Shown here in pieces: positions 22,600 to 34,339 of a stretch of 64,000 nt of DNA (the stretch's first letter is position 1; each line of letters begins with the position of its first letter). The stretch comes from Manduca sexta (taxonomy: Eukaryota; Arthropoda; Insecta; Lepidoptera; Sphingidae), in NCBI RefSeq assembly GCF_014839805.1, contig NC_051132.1, positions 2,728,001-2,792,000 on the forward strand, read 5' to 3'. A program made the translations under genes and the position numbers. The notes under the pieces were generated by a model. It made no database searches. It saw nothing but the letters and a program-made list of their open reading frames with translations, and was not told the DNA's origin.

Positions 22600-23105
22600 G
22601 ATTCTGAGGAGGCTAGTTGTTTGATTTTTTCTGCCTAGCACATGAGGCCTTATTCTCTATGACAGTGTAAACTCATAACGTGGAAGTGGTACGTTATTTT
22701 TGGAAAAATAGGGTGGAATCATTGGTGGAATGGTATTCTGTATGCCAATTTCTATTGTCTTCACCGCGACATGGTGCGTTACGTACTGTCAAAATAACGT
22801 GCGGCGTAGAGAATGAGGCAATAAGGAACAAGAAATCATGTCAAAAATCCATCCTACTATATTATATTTTGTACACAGCGATACACATAGTGCAATGCCG
22901 ACTAACCGGCTCTCGAATCGTGTTCCAGGCCTTTGTAAGACGAGGCATTTTAAATAATTAATTTGGCTTCGACAGCCGTGTCGGCGTAAATTCCATACTC
23001 TCCATTTATTTAAAACCAAAAATTTCACGCGTATAATTGCCCGACCCTGAACTTTACTGATTATGTTTAAATCGAAGTAATTCCTGCTTATACACACACT
23101 GATGA
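22600..23105. other. Unclassified stretch, no gene
   Basis: The 93-codon plus frame 22680-22961 and 102-codon minus frame 22789-23097 overlap. Neither shows a motif. The block GCCGACTAACCGGCTCTCG near 22899 looks repeat-derived, but no second copy lies in the window. Confidence 0.35.
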
Positions 23106-23107
23106 CT

Positions 23108-23339
23108 TTTATTCACGACGAGGTATGCAGAGGCGCAACCAGGGCACCCACTTTTCGCCAAGAGTGTTCCGTCCCATTATGTGATAGGGGGCGAGCCTAT
23201 CGCCATATCGGGCACAAATTTCATACTCCGGGTTGATACTGAGCAGAAAAACCCAAATATCGCTTTGCCCGACCCGGGATTCGAACCCAAAACGCTCTGC
23301 CGTACCGCGCATGCAGTACAACTACGCCACCAAGGCAGT
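23108..23339 (-). mobile_element. SINE-1, full length with tRNA-like head
   Basis: The minus strand starts ACTGCCTTGGTGGCGTAGTT (A-box region) and has the B box GGGTTCGAATCCC (23276-23288). The body passes GGGTTTTTCTGCTCAGTATC and ends near GCCTCTGCATACCTCGTCG. It is the best-preserved SINE-1 copy. The frames at 23109-23387 are artefacts. Confidence 0.85.
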
Positions 23340-23676
23340 TTTACTATAAATTCTACGTCAAAATCGGTACTCAAACAGACAAATTGACTAGCCTTGTACT
23401 GTTATCAGTGTTGATAACACGCTTTACTTACGTTATCTACAAAGGCGGTCTCAGGAATTAATTTGTGGGAGGGGAGAATAGGATTTGACATGTCATTAGG
23501 CCTAAAAATAACGCCCATCTTTGTCAAATGGGTTCTGGGTTTAAAGAGCTTTATTCTCATAAGAAATATAATATATTTTACTTATAATAAGATACATAAA
23601 TTTATAACTTGTAGGAATATTAGTAAGTCTCTGTTACTCTGTGTGTCTGTCTGTTTTATTGATAGTAGTATATTAT

Positions 23677-23884
23677 TATCCGCCTGGTGAACACACAAGG
23701 TGTAAAACCCGCCATAGTGGCCCGAGTAAGTGTGTCGCGTTCCCTGATTAGCCTGTGGACGTCCGGATTCTAATAGGCCGGCATAATTGTGTCGACTGGA
23801 GAGGGGTAATCACTTCTCATCGGCCATCTATGTGGATCCTGCTCTTACTATCAGGTACAGAGAAGTCTTCCTGTGCCCATATAA
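23677..23884 (-). mobile_element. Family-B repeat, near full length
   Basis: The minus strand carries CAGTCGACACAATTATGCCG, GGAACGCGACACACTTACTC and GGGCCACTATGGCGGGTTTT, as in the copy at 10376-10885. Confidence 0.8.
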
Positions 23885-24530
23885 ATAAATTAAGACATCT
23901 GTGAATGATCACTAATATAACAACCCAAAAATCATCGCAGATTTATTTATGGTTTTTAGTAGAAAGACTTCATTTTAAAGGAAGGGAGTTTTTAAACCCT
24001 CATAGCACAATTGAAGATGTTTAGATAGATATTTGAATATTTGTTAGCAGTTAACAAATAAACTCCACAATAAATTTAGATCAAAAGTACTGTTGGACCA
24101 ATCCTGAATTAACAAAGACTATTATTTATGCTGGAAAGCTAAGTAAAATTCGTGATAAGATATATTTTTGTATTTTTTTTTCGTATTGGCTGTATATTTA
24201 TTTATTTTTAATAAGGTACACCAACATCACTATATATTACATCATTCAATACAATAAAAGAATAAGGAACAGCATCTGATATGTGTCTATCTAATTAAAA
24301 TGTAATACATAATAATGAGGAGATAGAAGAAAATTTTATGAAGTACTAAAATATGAAATGAAATGATGACTTATTCTAGAAAGGACTTTCAAGCCAGTGT
24401 GATTGCGAGCCAAAATTATTTCTTTACATGTAATAAAACAGAACACGCCGTGTGAATTGAAAGTAAAATTAATAAAAAAGAAAGTTGTTGACTAAAGAAG
24501 AGTAATACAAATACACAGCAAATTTATGAT
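23885..24530. other. AT-rich spacer, no gene
   Basis: No repeat or coding signal could be supported. Confidence 0.45.
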
Positions 24531-24535
24531 TTTTT

Positions 24536-24747
24536 GTCATTGTGTTTGTTGGCACACAACTCCTAAACTACTGAACTGATTTTCATATAACTTTCACAGG
24601 TGAATAGAGTATAATTGGGAGCAGAAAATAGAGTTTGTTTTATTAAAATTGGATAATTGAGAAAAGTTATCGTCATTTGTAATTTACTTTAAAACTTTGG
24701 TTAGAATTCTTCCCCGCGGGCGAAGGTGTGGGCAAAGCTATTAATTA
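24536..24747 (+). mobile_element. Helitron-like remnant
   Basis: CTACTGAACTGATTTTCATA is followed by a degraded 3' end, CCCCGCGGGCGAAGGTGTGG then GCAAAGCTAT, comparable to the GCGGGC...GCAAAAGCTAG ends at 16095 and 33307. The terminal CTAG is mutated and the 5' end is not clear. Confidence 0.5.
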
Positions 24748-24936
24748 ATAAATGAGTTTAAAAAAACGGTTTATACTTCATAATTCAGTGGATTATAACA
24801 AAGTACAGAGTGTCATTCAGAGATTATTCGCACAGAGGGCAAACACAAGATAACCGACGAGTGATCTTGAACCGCTTCCGTTGTTATTGCCGCAAATATA
24901 TTTGTTATAACCGGTTTACTGTAGCGGATTTTTTGT

Positions 24937-25232
24937 TTTTTATTGCTTTGAATGACGAGACGAGCTTGCGATTCGCCTGATGGTAAGCGATATGCTCACC
25001 CATAAACAGTAAAAACACCATCCAACACATTTAATTTCAAAGTAATGTTTGGTATTCCACTGCGCTCGCCATCTTAAGACGTGAGATGTTAAGTATTAAT
25101 AGGGCCAGCAGTTACACTGGCTACAATGTCGTTCAAACCGGAACACAACAGTGACTACACACTGCTGCTTGGCGGCAGAAATAGACAGTGCGGCGGTACC
25201 TACCCACATATGGAGATTAACCACCAGTTAAT
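24937..25232 (+). mobile_element. Family-A repeat, full length
   Basis: Runs from TTTTTATTGCTTTGAATGAC through GGTATTCCACTGCGCTCGCC and GTTACACTGGCTACAATGTC to GCTGCTTGGCGGCAGAAATA and GCGGCGGTACCTACCC. It is the most complete copy and defines the family at about 290 bp. Confidence 0.9.
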
Positions 25233-25414
25233 TTAGTAGGTCTAATTGTACTTTGAAAAATTATCAAATTTAATTCATCAATACTGCCTCGGAATCAGTA
25301 TCAAATTAAAAAATAAAGCAGTATTCATATTTGAAATGTTGTGAACAATAGTAGAGCTGTGATATCGCGCTGTCTCTATATAACACATGCATCGTTATAG
25401 CCGGTGAAATTCGG

Positions 25415-25422
25415 TGACGTCA
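25415..25422. promoter_or_regulatory. CRE-like octamer TGACGTCA
   Basis: A perfect palindromic CREB/ATF site. Others lie at 32653, 36901 (overlapping CACGTG) and 39708. No associated promoter is evident here. Confidence 0.2.
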
Positions 25423-25439
25423 CAGTTTGCTATTGCTAT

Positions 25440-26040
25440 TATTCTAGTACCCCTTCCAAAGCTTTTCAAAGCTTTATAACTTATTTATTATTGCAGGAAA
25501 ATTCTTATTCTATTATATTTTAGATGATATACATTTTCGATACTATGTTAACCTGAAACTATAAGTAAAAACTCTTAATTGGCTTTCAGGTGAAATATAT
25601 CATTGTTATATTTAATTACTTATAGATGGTAGTCTTTCACATAAATAAATAAATAATTGTAATTGTAAAAATAACCAATTACCCAATTAACAATGGGTAT
25701 AACACACTATTTAATTGCGCAACGTACAAATTCGGCAATATCCCTCATTAATCATCTACTGACCCAAAAACAAAATGTCCGGAAACAATAATTACAATAT
25801 TACAGCTGTAATATCCATTAAGGAGCACAAATCACGGGAAACGCGACGGAGAGCGGCCGAATTCATAACGCGAACGGGATAAAGCTTATTGCAACAATGT
25901 AGCGGTGCGGTTATATTCACAAGCGGTAGCGATACGTTTATATTAATTATTTTTATTTTTAATAAGAAAATATTTTATTAAGCTAAAATTTTAGTGTTTG
26001 CGATATTTACAGAAGTAATATATTATTTGATTTTTAAATA
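25440..26040. other. No feature seen
   Basis: AT-rich DNA with no recognisable element. Confidence 0.45.
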
Positions 26041-26044
26041 CATT

Positions 26045-26395
26045 GTAATTTTGATATTGCGTTAATGGATTCAACTGTGTACTCGTATTTGTCATTGTTA
26101 TCATTGTGCCAAAATCATCCATGACTTATGAATATTTTTACAAAAAACTCAATTTTATTATTACTGTTTTTTTTTTCTGTTTTGTAGTTTTATAGTTTAG
26201 TATGAATTGGTGTGTGCGTGAATCTATATTTCACTGACAGTGTGATGTTACCGCTGCGACGAATTCTCTTAGAGATACTTATTTTGCGCAAAACTTTTCA
26301 TTTTAAAATTACGATTCGAGTACTTTATTGTAAAGTGTTATTTTCAAGAAGATAAGTATGTGGTTTCATTAACGCAATGTGCAAAGAACAATCCG
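26045..26395 (+). repeat. Old dispersed repeat, copy 2
   Basis: Diverged partner of 5560-5945 in the same orientation. It shares CATTGTGCCAAAA, ATCATCCATGA, GAATTCTCTTAGAG, GTGTTATTTTCAAG and TTAACGCAATGT in order. Confidence 0.7.
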
Positions 26396-26989
26396 CGCGT
26401 AATGCACAATGTGTTACATAATGATTTATTTCAAACGCGGATTTTAGATTATATCTATCTATATAGTGACCCACCTAGTACATAAGTGCGTCATAAACCG
26501 ATCTTTTCCTAAATTGAAATACATTATCATCCCTCAAATTATTAAAGAGTTGTTATCAAATAAACTAGTTTATTTTATTTAATATACAAGTAGACAGTTT
26601 ATTGTAGATTACTTATAATTTTTGGGGCAATGTCGCAATAGATATCTGATTTTTTATAATAAAATGAATAATATGATAGTGTTTAAAGTATTCTCATGTT
26701 TTGATATTTGTTAGAATTGAATAAATAAACAAAAAAAAACGATAAAAAATTTAATGTATAAATTATAATTTGAAAATAAGAGTGTACAACTCCCACTCGG
26801 AGCTTTAGATTATTCAAAGCAAATATTTAACATAGATTAATACGAATATAAATACCATTTCTAATAACATTACCAAAACCATATAAAAATATCCATTACA
26901 CGCAAACTGTAAACAACACTTTAAAAATACCTACCATTTTAATACTCACTATATAAATACAACACACCAATCCAAAATCGCTAACCGCT

Positions 26990-27230
26990 CCCGCTACGCT
27001 CATAACTATATCCTCAACCTTGGCTCAAACTTCGCGGCCGTGAACCGCGCCGATCACTGCAACTAGGTCACCGGCAGTGAATAATTCGGCAATACCCGGT
27101 CTTTATGTAACGACTTAAGGCCGAGGTCGGACAGTTTACTTACTAAGGAGAAGGTTTCAGTTGGCGCCGGACTGGAGCCCGGCTCGGGTGGTAACATCGC
27201 AACAGTGACGCCGCGTCCTTATAACCGATT
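26990..27230. other. GC-rich pocket with a minus-strand 44-codon frame
   Basis: CpG-rich island in AT-rich surroundings. On the minus strand an ATG near 27195 opens MLPPEPGSSPAPTETFSL and runs to a TAG near 27064. A consensus donor GTAAGT falls inside it (TTA|GTAAGT near 27141). This could be a small first exon with a retained-intron frame, or chance. No TATA box is clear. Confidence 0.2.
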
Positions 27231-27349
27231 CCTACTGTTTTCACTTTATGTACAATCTAATTATCATCGGAACGATTTGCAGTGTATTCATACATATTAG
27301 TACTTACATGTTGTGTCCCTTTCAGAAATTTTCCCCTATCGCTACTGCA

Positions 27350-27425
27350 TCGTACTATTTTTGCCGCCAAGCAACGTTGTGTTCCGATTTGAAAGATATT
27401 GTAGCCAATGACTATAAATAATGCT
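27350..27425 (-). mobile_element. Family-A fragment (3' part)
   Basis: The minus strand has CATTGGCTACAATATC, CGGAACACAACGTTGCTTGG and CGGCAAAAAT, a decayed form of the family-A 3' half. Confidence 0.6.
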
Positions 27426-27539
27426 ACTTAACATCCCAGTGTACCAGTCTGAACGTGAAGAAGCAATGAAACATGCTGGCATAATTGTGCCAATCATTAA
27501 AAGATAACATAATATCTTGCTCATCGATTTGAACTTCAT

Positions 27540-28640
27540 TTAAAATCAGTTGTAATAAGCTATTTTTGCAGTGCTATTTTGATTAATAACGCGTTTCCAT
27601 ACTCAAATAAACTTAGTATGACTGAAAACGTTATAAAATACTAACTCCTGCTCGCGACTCCACTCGCCAGCCTGTGACAAAACACATAGTAATAGGTTAT
27701 ACAATTCTCAAAATCATAATTCCTGAGAATGCAAACAAAACCTTTAATTATACAATACGGATATGCAGAACTACTGCCTCCGAAACTTCCACTAATTTTC
27801 CATTCCAGTCATAGTTTCCTAACCAGGAAATTTCCTAACCACCCGATACGGAGTTCCAAAAAGTAGTTTACGAACTTTCTAGAAGAAACTTAATTTTTTA
27901 AATCTCCTTTCTAGTTCGCGTATAAAGACATTCAAGAGTACAGATTAGGATATAGGTACTATGGAAGGAAAAGTGTCTGGACTAAGGAAAATGAACTTTC
28001 TTAAAAACTAAAAGTCGGACCTACAAAATTACTTCCTTCGGACAGCGTAATAAAACTCTTTGGGGAAAAGGCGCGGTCGCACTTACAGCGGATTGTACGC
28101 TTTTGTTGTTTTTATTCTATTGTTTGCAGGTTTCGAAATTAAACTTATAGATAAACAGTGAATGGTAACGTAGTAAAATTACAATGAAAAAGGACAATAT
28201 AATTACATTGTTTTATTTAAAAAAAACACACACAAGTGTAAAATCATCTAATCGCAGTATATATTTCTTGAATATCATTTCTTAATTAGTCCCGTATTAT
28301 AAAATTCAACATCTGCTAATCTAACTCTGATATCGTCATTGTATTAAGAAATGCATTAAGTTTCTAATAACTAGGCAATGGAGGATAAGGGACAAAAAAT
28401 TACCTATAATTAATATACGTTTGCAAAAACAAACAGTTTCCAAAATCGAGAATAAACACAAATTATATTTACTGCCTTTTATACATAATTCAAGTAATAC
28501 CCACGCTAGTTAATAAATCCATATTGTTTTGAAGAAATATGTAATTGTAAATAACCTTTTATTATTATAATGGAGTTCAATTTAAAAGATTACTTAGTAA
28601 ATAACTGTGATTAGTTACATTTCTCAATGTATAGTAAGGA
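27540..28640. other. Intergenic or intronic DNA, nothing recognised
   Basis: No supported gene, RNA or repeat. Confidence 0.45.
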
Positions 28641-28649
28641 GAGACACAC

Positions 28650-28881
28650 ACACTCACGCCCGTTATCCTCCAAGAGGTAGGCACGGGCGCAACTGGTACA
28701 CCCATCTTCCATTTCATTCCATGATGTGATAGGGGCCAGCCTATCATCATATCGGGCACATATTCCAGACTCCAAATTGATAATGAGTAGAAAAAACCCT
28801 ATATTAGTAGCCTGACCCAGGAAGCAAACCTACAACCTAAGCACTGCAGTCGTATCGTAATATAACTACCACAGAGGAAGT
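28650..28881 (-). mobile_element. SINE-1, decayed full length
   Basis: The body retains ATTCCATGATGTGATAGGGG and GTCTGGAATATGTGCCCG (minus). The tRNA-like head survives only as mutated CTTCCTCTGTGGTAGTTATA and a poor B box. Confidence 0.75.
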
Positions 28882-29274
28882 CTCTAGTAAGAAGGCAAGA
28901 TAGATATTATAAACTTTAATATATTATTTGATTTTTATTTGTTTTTCGCCGTTACTTAACATTAACACATACATAGCGCAATATTTTGATAACTATTCCA
29001 GTGGAAAAATATAAAGTAAAAAATCCAGACAGAATTGGGAACAGGTATACTATTGAATAAATACTTTTGTAAACTGTACCTAGTTATTTTCCGTAAAAAA
29101 AAGTTTCAACAGTAAGTTTTTAAAGAAGTGATTATTTTGGTAGTAATAGTAATGTTTTATGTAACATGTTAAATAACATGGACGAAACAAAAAATAAACA
29201 GATATCAGATACCTAAAAAAATAATTCAAACGTCATTTACCGATTAAAATAACTAACAAATCACAATGATCCGA

Positions 29275-29400
29275 ATAAATAACACGCCCGCTGTCACTCG
29301 CGCCGCACCAAACGGGCGAACAAGGGGTGTGAGAGGGGGTGCGGTTGCCCAGCGGGGGTGACGCGGGCGCGCGGGCGGGGGGCCTGCTCACTGGGAAACG
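29275..29400. other. Very GC-rich pocket
   Basis: A block with GCGGGGGTGACGCGGGCGCG and a G-run of six. The 114-codon minus frame 29233-29577 crosses it. That frame's Pro/Ala/Arg-rich middle comes from the base composition and I do not call it a gene. A regulatory island is possible. Confidence 0.25.
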
Positions 29401-30182
29401 TAATTGGGACTTTTTCTTAGGACTTAGCCTTTTGTTTTGCAAAGTGACTTCGGTCTTGTCTCGGTGCAAATCGATCGGGAGCATTGGGGTTTGAGTTCCA
29501 ACGGGGACATTTGCCGGGTTAATGAGATGGATTACTTTGAGCACGACTGTGGGATTAATAAGGCGAAAATTTTCCACTACCGATCATGCTGATTGGGCGC
29601 TTTTGTGATCGCTTTCTGGCTATGTATTTGTATAGTGGACTTATTTGAGATGTTCAAACTGAAATTATATTACCATGGTGGGATATTGTTTATTTATAGA
29701 TGTATTTTACGAGAACAATTATTATTAAGATATGCTAACTAGACACAAATACTTTCTTATCTATAAGTTACTACAAATAGCCTTCGACATTCCCAAGAAT
29801 TTTGAAAATTGCAGATGTAAACACAGATTAGCGCGCTCAAACAAACACTTCAGTTGTACTGTGAAAGCCTTGATTTTAGATTGAAGACTGCGTAAATCAA
29901 ACTTTATCTACATTCGTAAACAAATAGTGTATAAGTTTGTCTAAAGGTAACAGTGGTGAAGTGTCATTTTTCAAAAAGTAACTAACGCAAATAAATTTAG
30001 TTAACATATCGCGAAAAATTTAATAAAAAATAAAAACAAAGTCAAATGTAAATAAAGGAAAGCCGGTAGGGATCGGTTTATATTGACGTTTTGCTACGGA
30101 TAGCCAATCATCGGAATGACAAAAGCAATCTTCAAAAGCATCATTAAAGATCGCTACCGTAATTACCTATAATATATATTAG

Positions 30183-30560
30183 TGTTGCTCACGGATTCGC
30201 CCGCGTTAAAAGCCTTTCCCGCTCCAAAGTCAAAACATTGTAAGATATCCCCGACATCTATTTAAAAATTCCTGTAAGACACCAACGCCATCTATATATT
30301 TCAAAATTCAAATATCTATTATTTCCCATGGAAAAACGACGACTTGATAAAAGTCGCAGGAACACTTTGGATGCTGGCCGCTTTCGACAGGTCCGTGTGA
30401 ACTTTATGTGGCTGATGATGATGATGATGATGATTTCTCATGGAAGCAAATTACAGGGATAGATAGTAACATATGTGTTAATCCAGGACATGATCTACCC
30501 GTGTGACAAATTTCATCCAAATCTGACCAGTTTTTTCTTTAAAAAATACAGCCACAATTG
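30183..30560 (-). mobile_element. Helitron-like remnant carrying a nested insertion
   Basis: CACGGATTCGCCCGCGTTA is the mirror of the CCGCGGGC-type Helitron 3' end. It is followed by GACAAATTTCATCCAAATCT on the far side. A LINE fragment (30334-30432) lies inside it between a duplicated ATTTC(C/T)CATGGAA. Confidence 0.5.
30334..30432 (+). mobile_element. LINE 3' end with (GAT)n tail and target duplication
   Basis: The plus frame has LWMLAAFDRSV, the conserved LINE C-terminal motif, followed after a short stretch by (GAT)n. ATTTCCCATGGAA (30321-30333) and ATTTCTCATGGAA (30433-30445) match at 12 of 13 bases as target-site duplications. This shows that the (GAT)n is the 3' end of a target-primed insertion. 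Confidence 0.75.
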
Positions 30561-31045
30561 TTACAATAATTAATGTATCATTATAAAATATCAATTTACG
30601 AAACTACTAATTACACAATTTTACAAGACACATTACTAATCCTAAGAAACACATTCATTTTATGAATTTTGTTATTTCTAATTTGACTTCTAACAAACAT
30701 AAAAATATTGTGAAGCTATTGCATTTATAATGTTAGTAAAATAAAATTCTTTTCGTGAATTTTATGGCAGTGAATCCGCTTAAACATAGTAAAACAAAAT
30801 TAACTTCACATTGAGTACATTTATGCGATAATCGATAAGTACAAGCTTGCTATGGACAATATCTGATATGAAGCGATTTGAATGCATGTTACGTCGCCGA
30901 GACTTCGCTTGTATTTAGTTTTAGATGCTTTTCGTATATTAAAAGCATATCCTGTTATTATATACCACAGAGGTTGTTTCTGTTTGATAATGCCAACGTA
31001 ATAATAGCTGCTAGTGTGTTAAAACTATGAGGAAATTACTTGAGG

Positions 31046-31178
31046 ATTTTCCTTAAGAAATTCGAAGATGCGTCTGCCAACCCTCACTAGGCCAGCGTGA
31101 ACCAAATTAAATCCTTCCAGTATTGGAGGAGATCCTGTAGACTGAGTATTATACAGAACTGATTTCATTATAATAATA
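31046..31178 (+). mobile_element. SINE-2 fragment, diverged
   Basis: AAGAAATTCGAAGATGCGTC, CTCACTAGGCCAGCGTGA, TTGGAGGAGATCCTGTAG and ATACAGAACTGATTTCATTA follow the SINE-2 body order. There is no head. Confidence 0.6.
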
Positions 31179-31663
31179 TCTATGTAGTAATATGCTACGC
31201 TCAATATTCGTTAAAAATCTGGCTGACGGATATTTTATTTATTCTAACAAACAAAAACTAATTAACAGATTTTTCCACGATGATTTATTTGTCAGACTAA
31301 ATTGTTGACAGTCCGAAAAATATTATATCTTAATTTATTGATAATTTTTTTTTTAAATGTTGGTTTGATGTACAAAAATAAAGAGTAGTCGCTTAAGGCT
31401 CGTCTCGTAAAGAATTCTGTTTTCTGTAAATGTGTTAATCGGACAAAGTTTAGCCAGTCAATGTTAGTGAAACACAATCGTGGGAGTACGCTGGCTTGCT
31501 TTTTGGGTCGTGGCTTTGTGAGACACTGTACACTAGATATTGTGTTACAATTTTTCGCTGCGTGCACATTTTGTATGGGATGTGAGATGTCTTCGAATTG
31601 AAGGATAATGATTAAGAGGAATGTAAATATAGTCAGGGCGTTATTTTGTCTGTGGGCTTTGGG

Positions 31664-31973
31664 GCTTTGAATGACGAGTCGAGCTTGCCGTTTGTCGGAG
31701 CTGGTTGGATGCCGGCCGCTTTTGATAGGTTCGTCTGGAAATCTTTAGAGGAGGATGCTCAGTGAGGAGTTCATGTAGGTTTTTATTGCTTTGAATGACG
31801 AGACGAGCTTGCCGTTCGCCTGGTGGTAAGTGATACAAGCGCCCACAAACAGTAAAAACACCATTCAACACCTTGAATTACGAAGTATAGTTTGGTATTC
31901 CACTGCGCTCGCCATCCTGAGACATGAGATGTTAAGTCTTATTATGTCGAGTAGTTACACTTGCTACAGAAAT
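31664..31973 (+). mobile_element. LINE C-terminus joined to family-A repeat
   Basis: A short family-A start (31664-31698) is followed by a LINE C-terminal frame, AGWMPAAFDRFVWKSLEEDA then Q and stop (about 31690-31760). A GTTCATGTAGG linker then leads to a second family-A copy from 31777. The same LINE-linker-family-A junction occurs inverted at 37745-37998. The frames at 31641-32045 are artefacts. Confidence 0.75.
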
Positions 31974-32059
31974 CAAAAATTATCTTCTAATCAAAGGAGA
32001 GCTTGTTTTCTGTGTACTGATAGAAGAATATCTATCGCTAAATAAAAATTTCATATTAA

Positions 32060-33300
32060 CAGAAGTTGCGCTTCCGAATTCCACTGGAGCTACAAAAGGT
32101 AACAGCACTTGGTCTTCATACTGCCTTTTTTTTAAAACAATGATACTAATAGAAATACGTAACCGCCCACACGCATTGTAACTCCTAAAGAATTGACAAT
32201 GCAAGGTGACATCGAGCGGTGAAAATCGTCAAAAAGATTAGTATCCTTTTAACCTGTGGAATAGTCAAATAAAATGGGAAGGGGTTGAAAACATGAATTA
32301 ATCACAGGAGTGTACAATGTTTTTAAACTGGAATCGTATATTCAGTTAATACATGAAACCTATAGCAGACTATAGCGATCTACCGTCAACCAACAGCTAC
32401 TTCATATCCGCCACCATATCGGTATGACTTTTATATTGAATCTTATGAAATATGAATAGCCAAAAGCAACTGTATCATCTTAGATCGAGAGTCTCTAATT
32501 CTCTGAATACAAATATCCCATCAGCCTCCCTCGGTAAATAGATCATATCAACATAGACATAACCATATACATATTTAAAAATGAATTAAATACAAACTTG
32601 AAAATGTTTTGCTAAAACAATGAAACCCCAGACACTAATGGGGGATATCTTATGACGTCACACGCGTCGTCAAAACAAAACCACATTTTTAGCTTTCACA
32701 AATATCTTCTGTCTCTGTCCCGCGTGTGCGGGCTGTGGTGCTGCGTCCCACTCGCACTCACGTTCAATTATTAACCCCGTTGTGATCTAATTAACAAATG
32801 CCAATTTAGTGAACAGAATCGGAACATGGAAGCGAATGGAGACGATCTCATAGTACAAGTTTTGTAATTTTTTTCTTATTGATATTGGAAATGTATTTTG
32901 GCTGTGCACGGTTGTGGGTTCCCAGCGCGAATTAAGTGTGAATTTGGTTATCGACTCAAAAGTCGTATGGATTCCGCAGGGTCATAATTTGTTACCAATT
33001 AGGTATAGATTTACCACAAGTCCCACTTAAAAGACTATATCAATTATTAGATATATTTTTTTAATTATGTTGATAGTTCTAGCGCGAAGATTATTTATGG
33101 TTTAATAAATAATATTGTCGAAAATATTACTCGAATAGGAAATTGTCTCAATTAGGATATTGCCTAAATTACAAATATTGGCTGTCTTTTTTATTCATAC
33201 TAGGTTAAATATGTTATGACTTTCGCAGGAGATGTCAAAGTAGTAAAATATAAGTATGTATGAACACTTTCAATGGTTTCAACAATAATCTAATCTTATA
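32060..33300. other. Intergenic or intronic DNA with a CRE-like site
   Basis: TGACGTCA lies at 32653-32660. A GC-rich patch follows at 32710-32765, with the short dyad CCCGCGTGTGCGGG. No gene is supported. Confidence 0.35.
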
Positions 33301-33641
33301 AGATTACTAGCTTTTGCCCGCGGCTTCGCCTGCGTTATAAAGTTTTTCAGGCTAAAGTTTTCCGTTATAAATGTAGTAGTTTCCCGGGAGCCTATGTTCT
33401 TCCCAGGGTCTCAAACTGTCTCCATACCAAATTTCATCTTAATACGTTGGGTAGTTTTGAGTTTAACACGTTCAGACAGACAGATGCAGCGGGGGACTTT
33501 TGTTTTATAACATATTTTTTAGAACTTTTAAAGTGGAACAATCCCGTCATACATCATTGTTGCATAACTTTAACCGTTTACGCAGCGCAGGCAACGGAAG
33601 CTCTCAAAACTTATAAGTCTCCCCGTTTTTGCAACATGTTT

Positions 33642-34255
33642 CATTACTGCTCCGCTCCTATTGGTCATAGCGTGATGATATATAGCCTATAGCACTCCAG
33701 GAACAAAGAGCTATCCAACGCAAAAATAATTTTTCAGTTTGGACCGGTAGTTCCTGAGATTAGCCATTACTGCTCCGCTCCTATTGGGTATAGCGTGATG
33801 ATATATAGCCTATAGCACTCCACGAACAAAGGGCTATCCAACGCAAAAATATTTTTCAGTTTGGACCGGTAGTTCCTGAGATTAGCCATTACTGCTCCGC
33901 TCCTATTGGGTATAGCGTGATGATATATAGCCTATAGCACTCCACGAACAAAGGGCTATCCAACGCAAAAAGAATTTTTTAGTTTGGACCGGTATTTGCT
34001 GAGATTAGCCATTACTGCTCCGCTCCTATTGGGTATAGCGTGATGATATATAGCCTATAGCACTCCACGAACAAAGGGCTATCCAACGCAAAAAGAATTT
34101 TTCAGTTTGGACCGGTATTTCCTGAGATTAGCCATTACTGCTCCGCTCCTATTGGGTATAGCGTGATGATATATAGCCTATAGCACTCCACGAACAAAGG
34201 GCTATCCAACGCAAAAAGAATTTTTCGGTTTGGCCCGGTAGTTCCTGAGATTAGC
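33642..34255. repeat. Five tandem 122-123-bp units
   Basis: Unit starts are 33642, 33765, 33887, 34010 and 34133. Units 2 to 5 share GGGTATAGCGTGATGATA, whereas unit 1 has GGTCATAGCG. This matches the first and second unit types of the sister Helitron, so the second type was amplified. Confidence 0.92.
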
Positions 34256-34260
34256 GCGTT

Positions 34261-34303
34261 CAAACAAACAAACAAACAAACAAACAAACAAACAAACAAA
34301 CTC
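34261..34303. repeat. (CAAA)n microsatellite
   Basis: About 10 CAAA units at the Helitron end, shorter than the 16 units in the sister copy. Confidence 0.9.
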
Positions 34304-34339
34304 TTCAGCTTTATATAATAGTATAGATTATATAGCTAT

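Larger units (their letters stand above)
33307..34327 (-). mobile_element. Non-autonomous Helitron, 1021 bp, both ends present
   Basis: Same termini as 16095-16780: minus-strand start TCTATACTATTATATAAAGC after A, and end GAAGCCGCGGGCAAAAGCTAG before T. It differs mainly by carrying five tandem 123-bp units instead of two and a shorter (CAAA)n tract. It has no transposase. The frame 33447-33692 is an artefact. Confidence 0.88.

Noticed and set aside
29233..29577. 114-codon minus-strand ORF
   Set aside because: The Pro/Ala/Arg-rich middle reflects the GC-rich block. There are no splice sites or motif.
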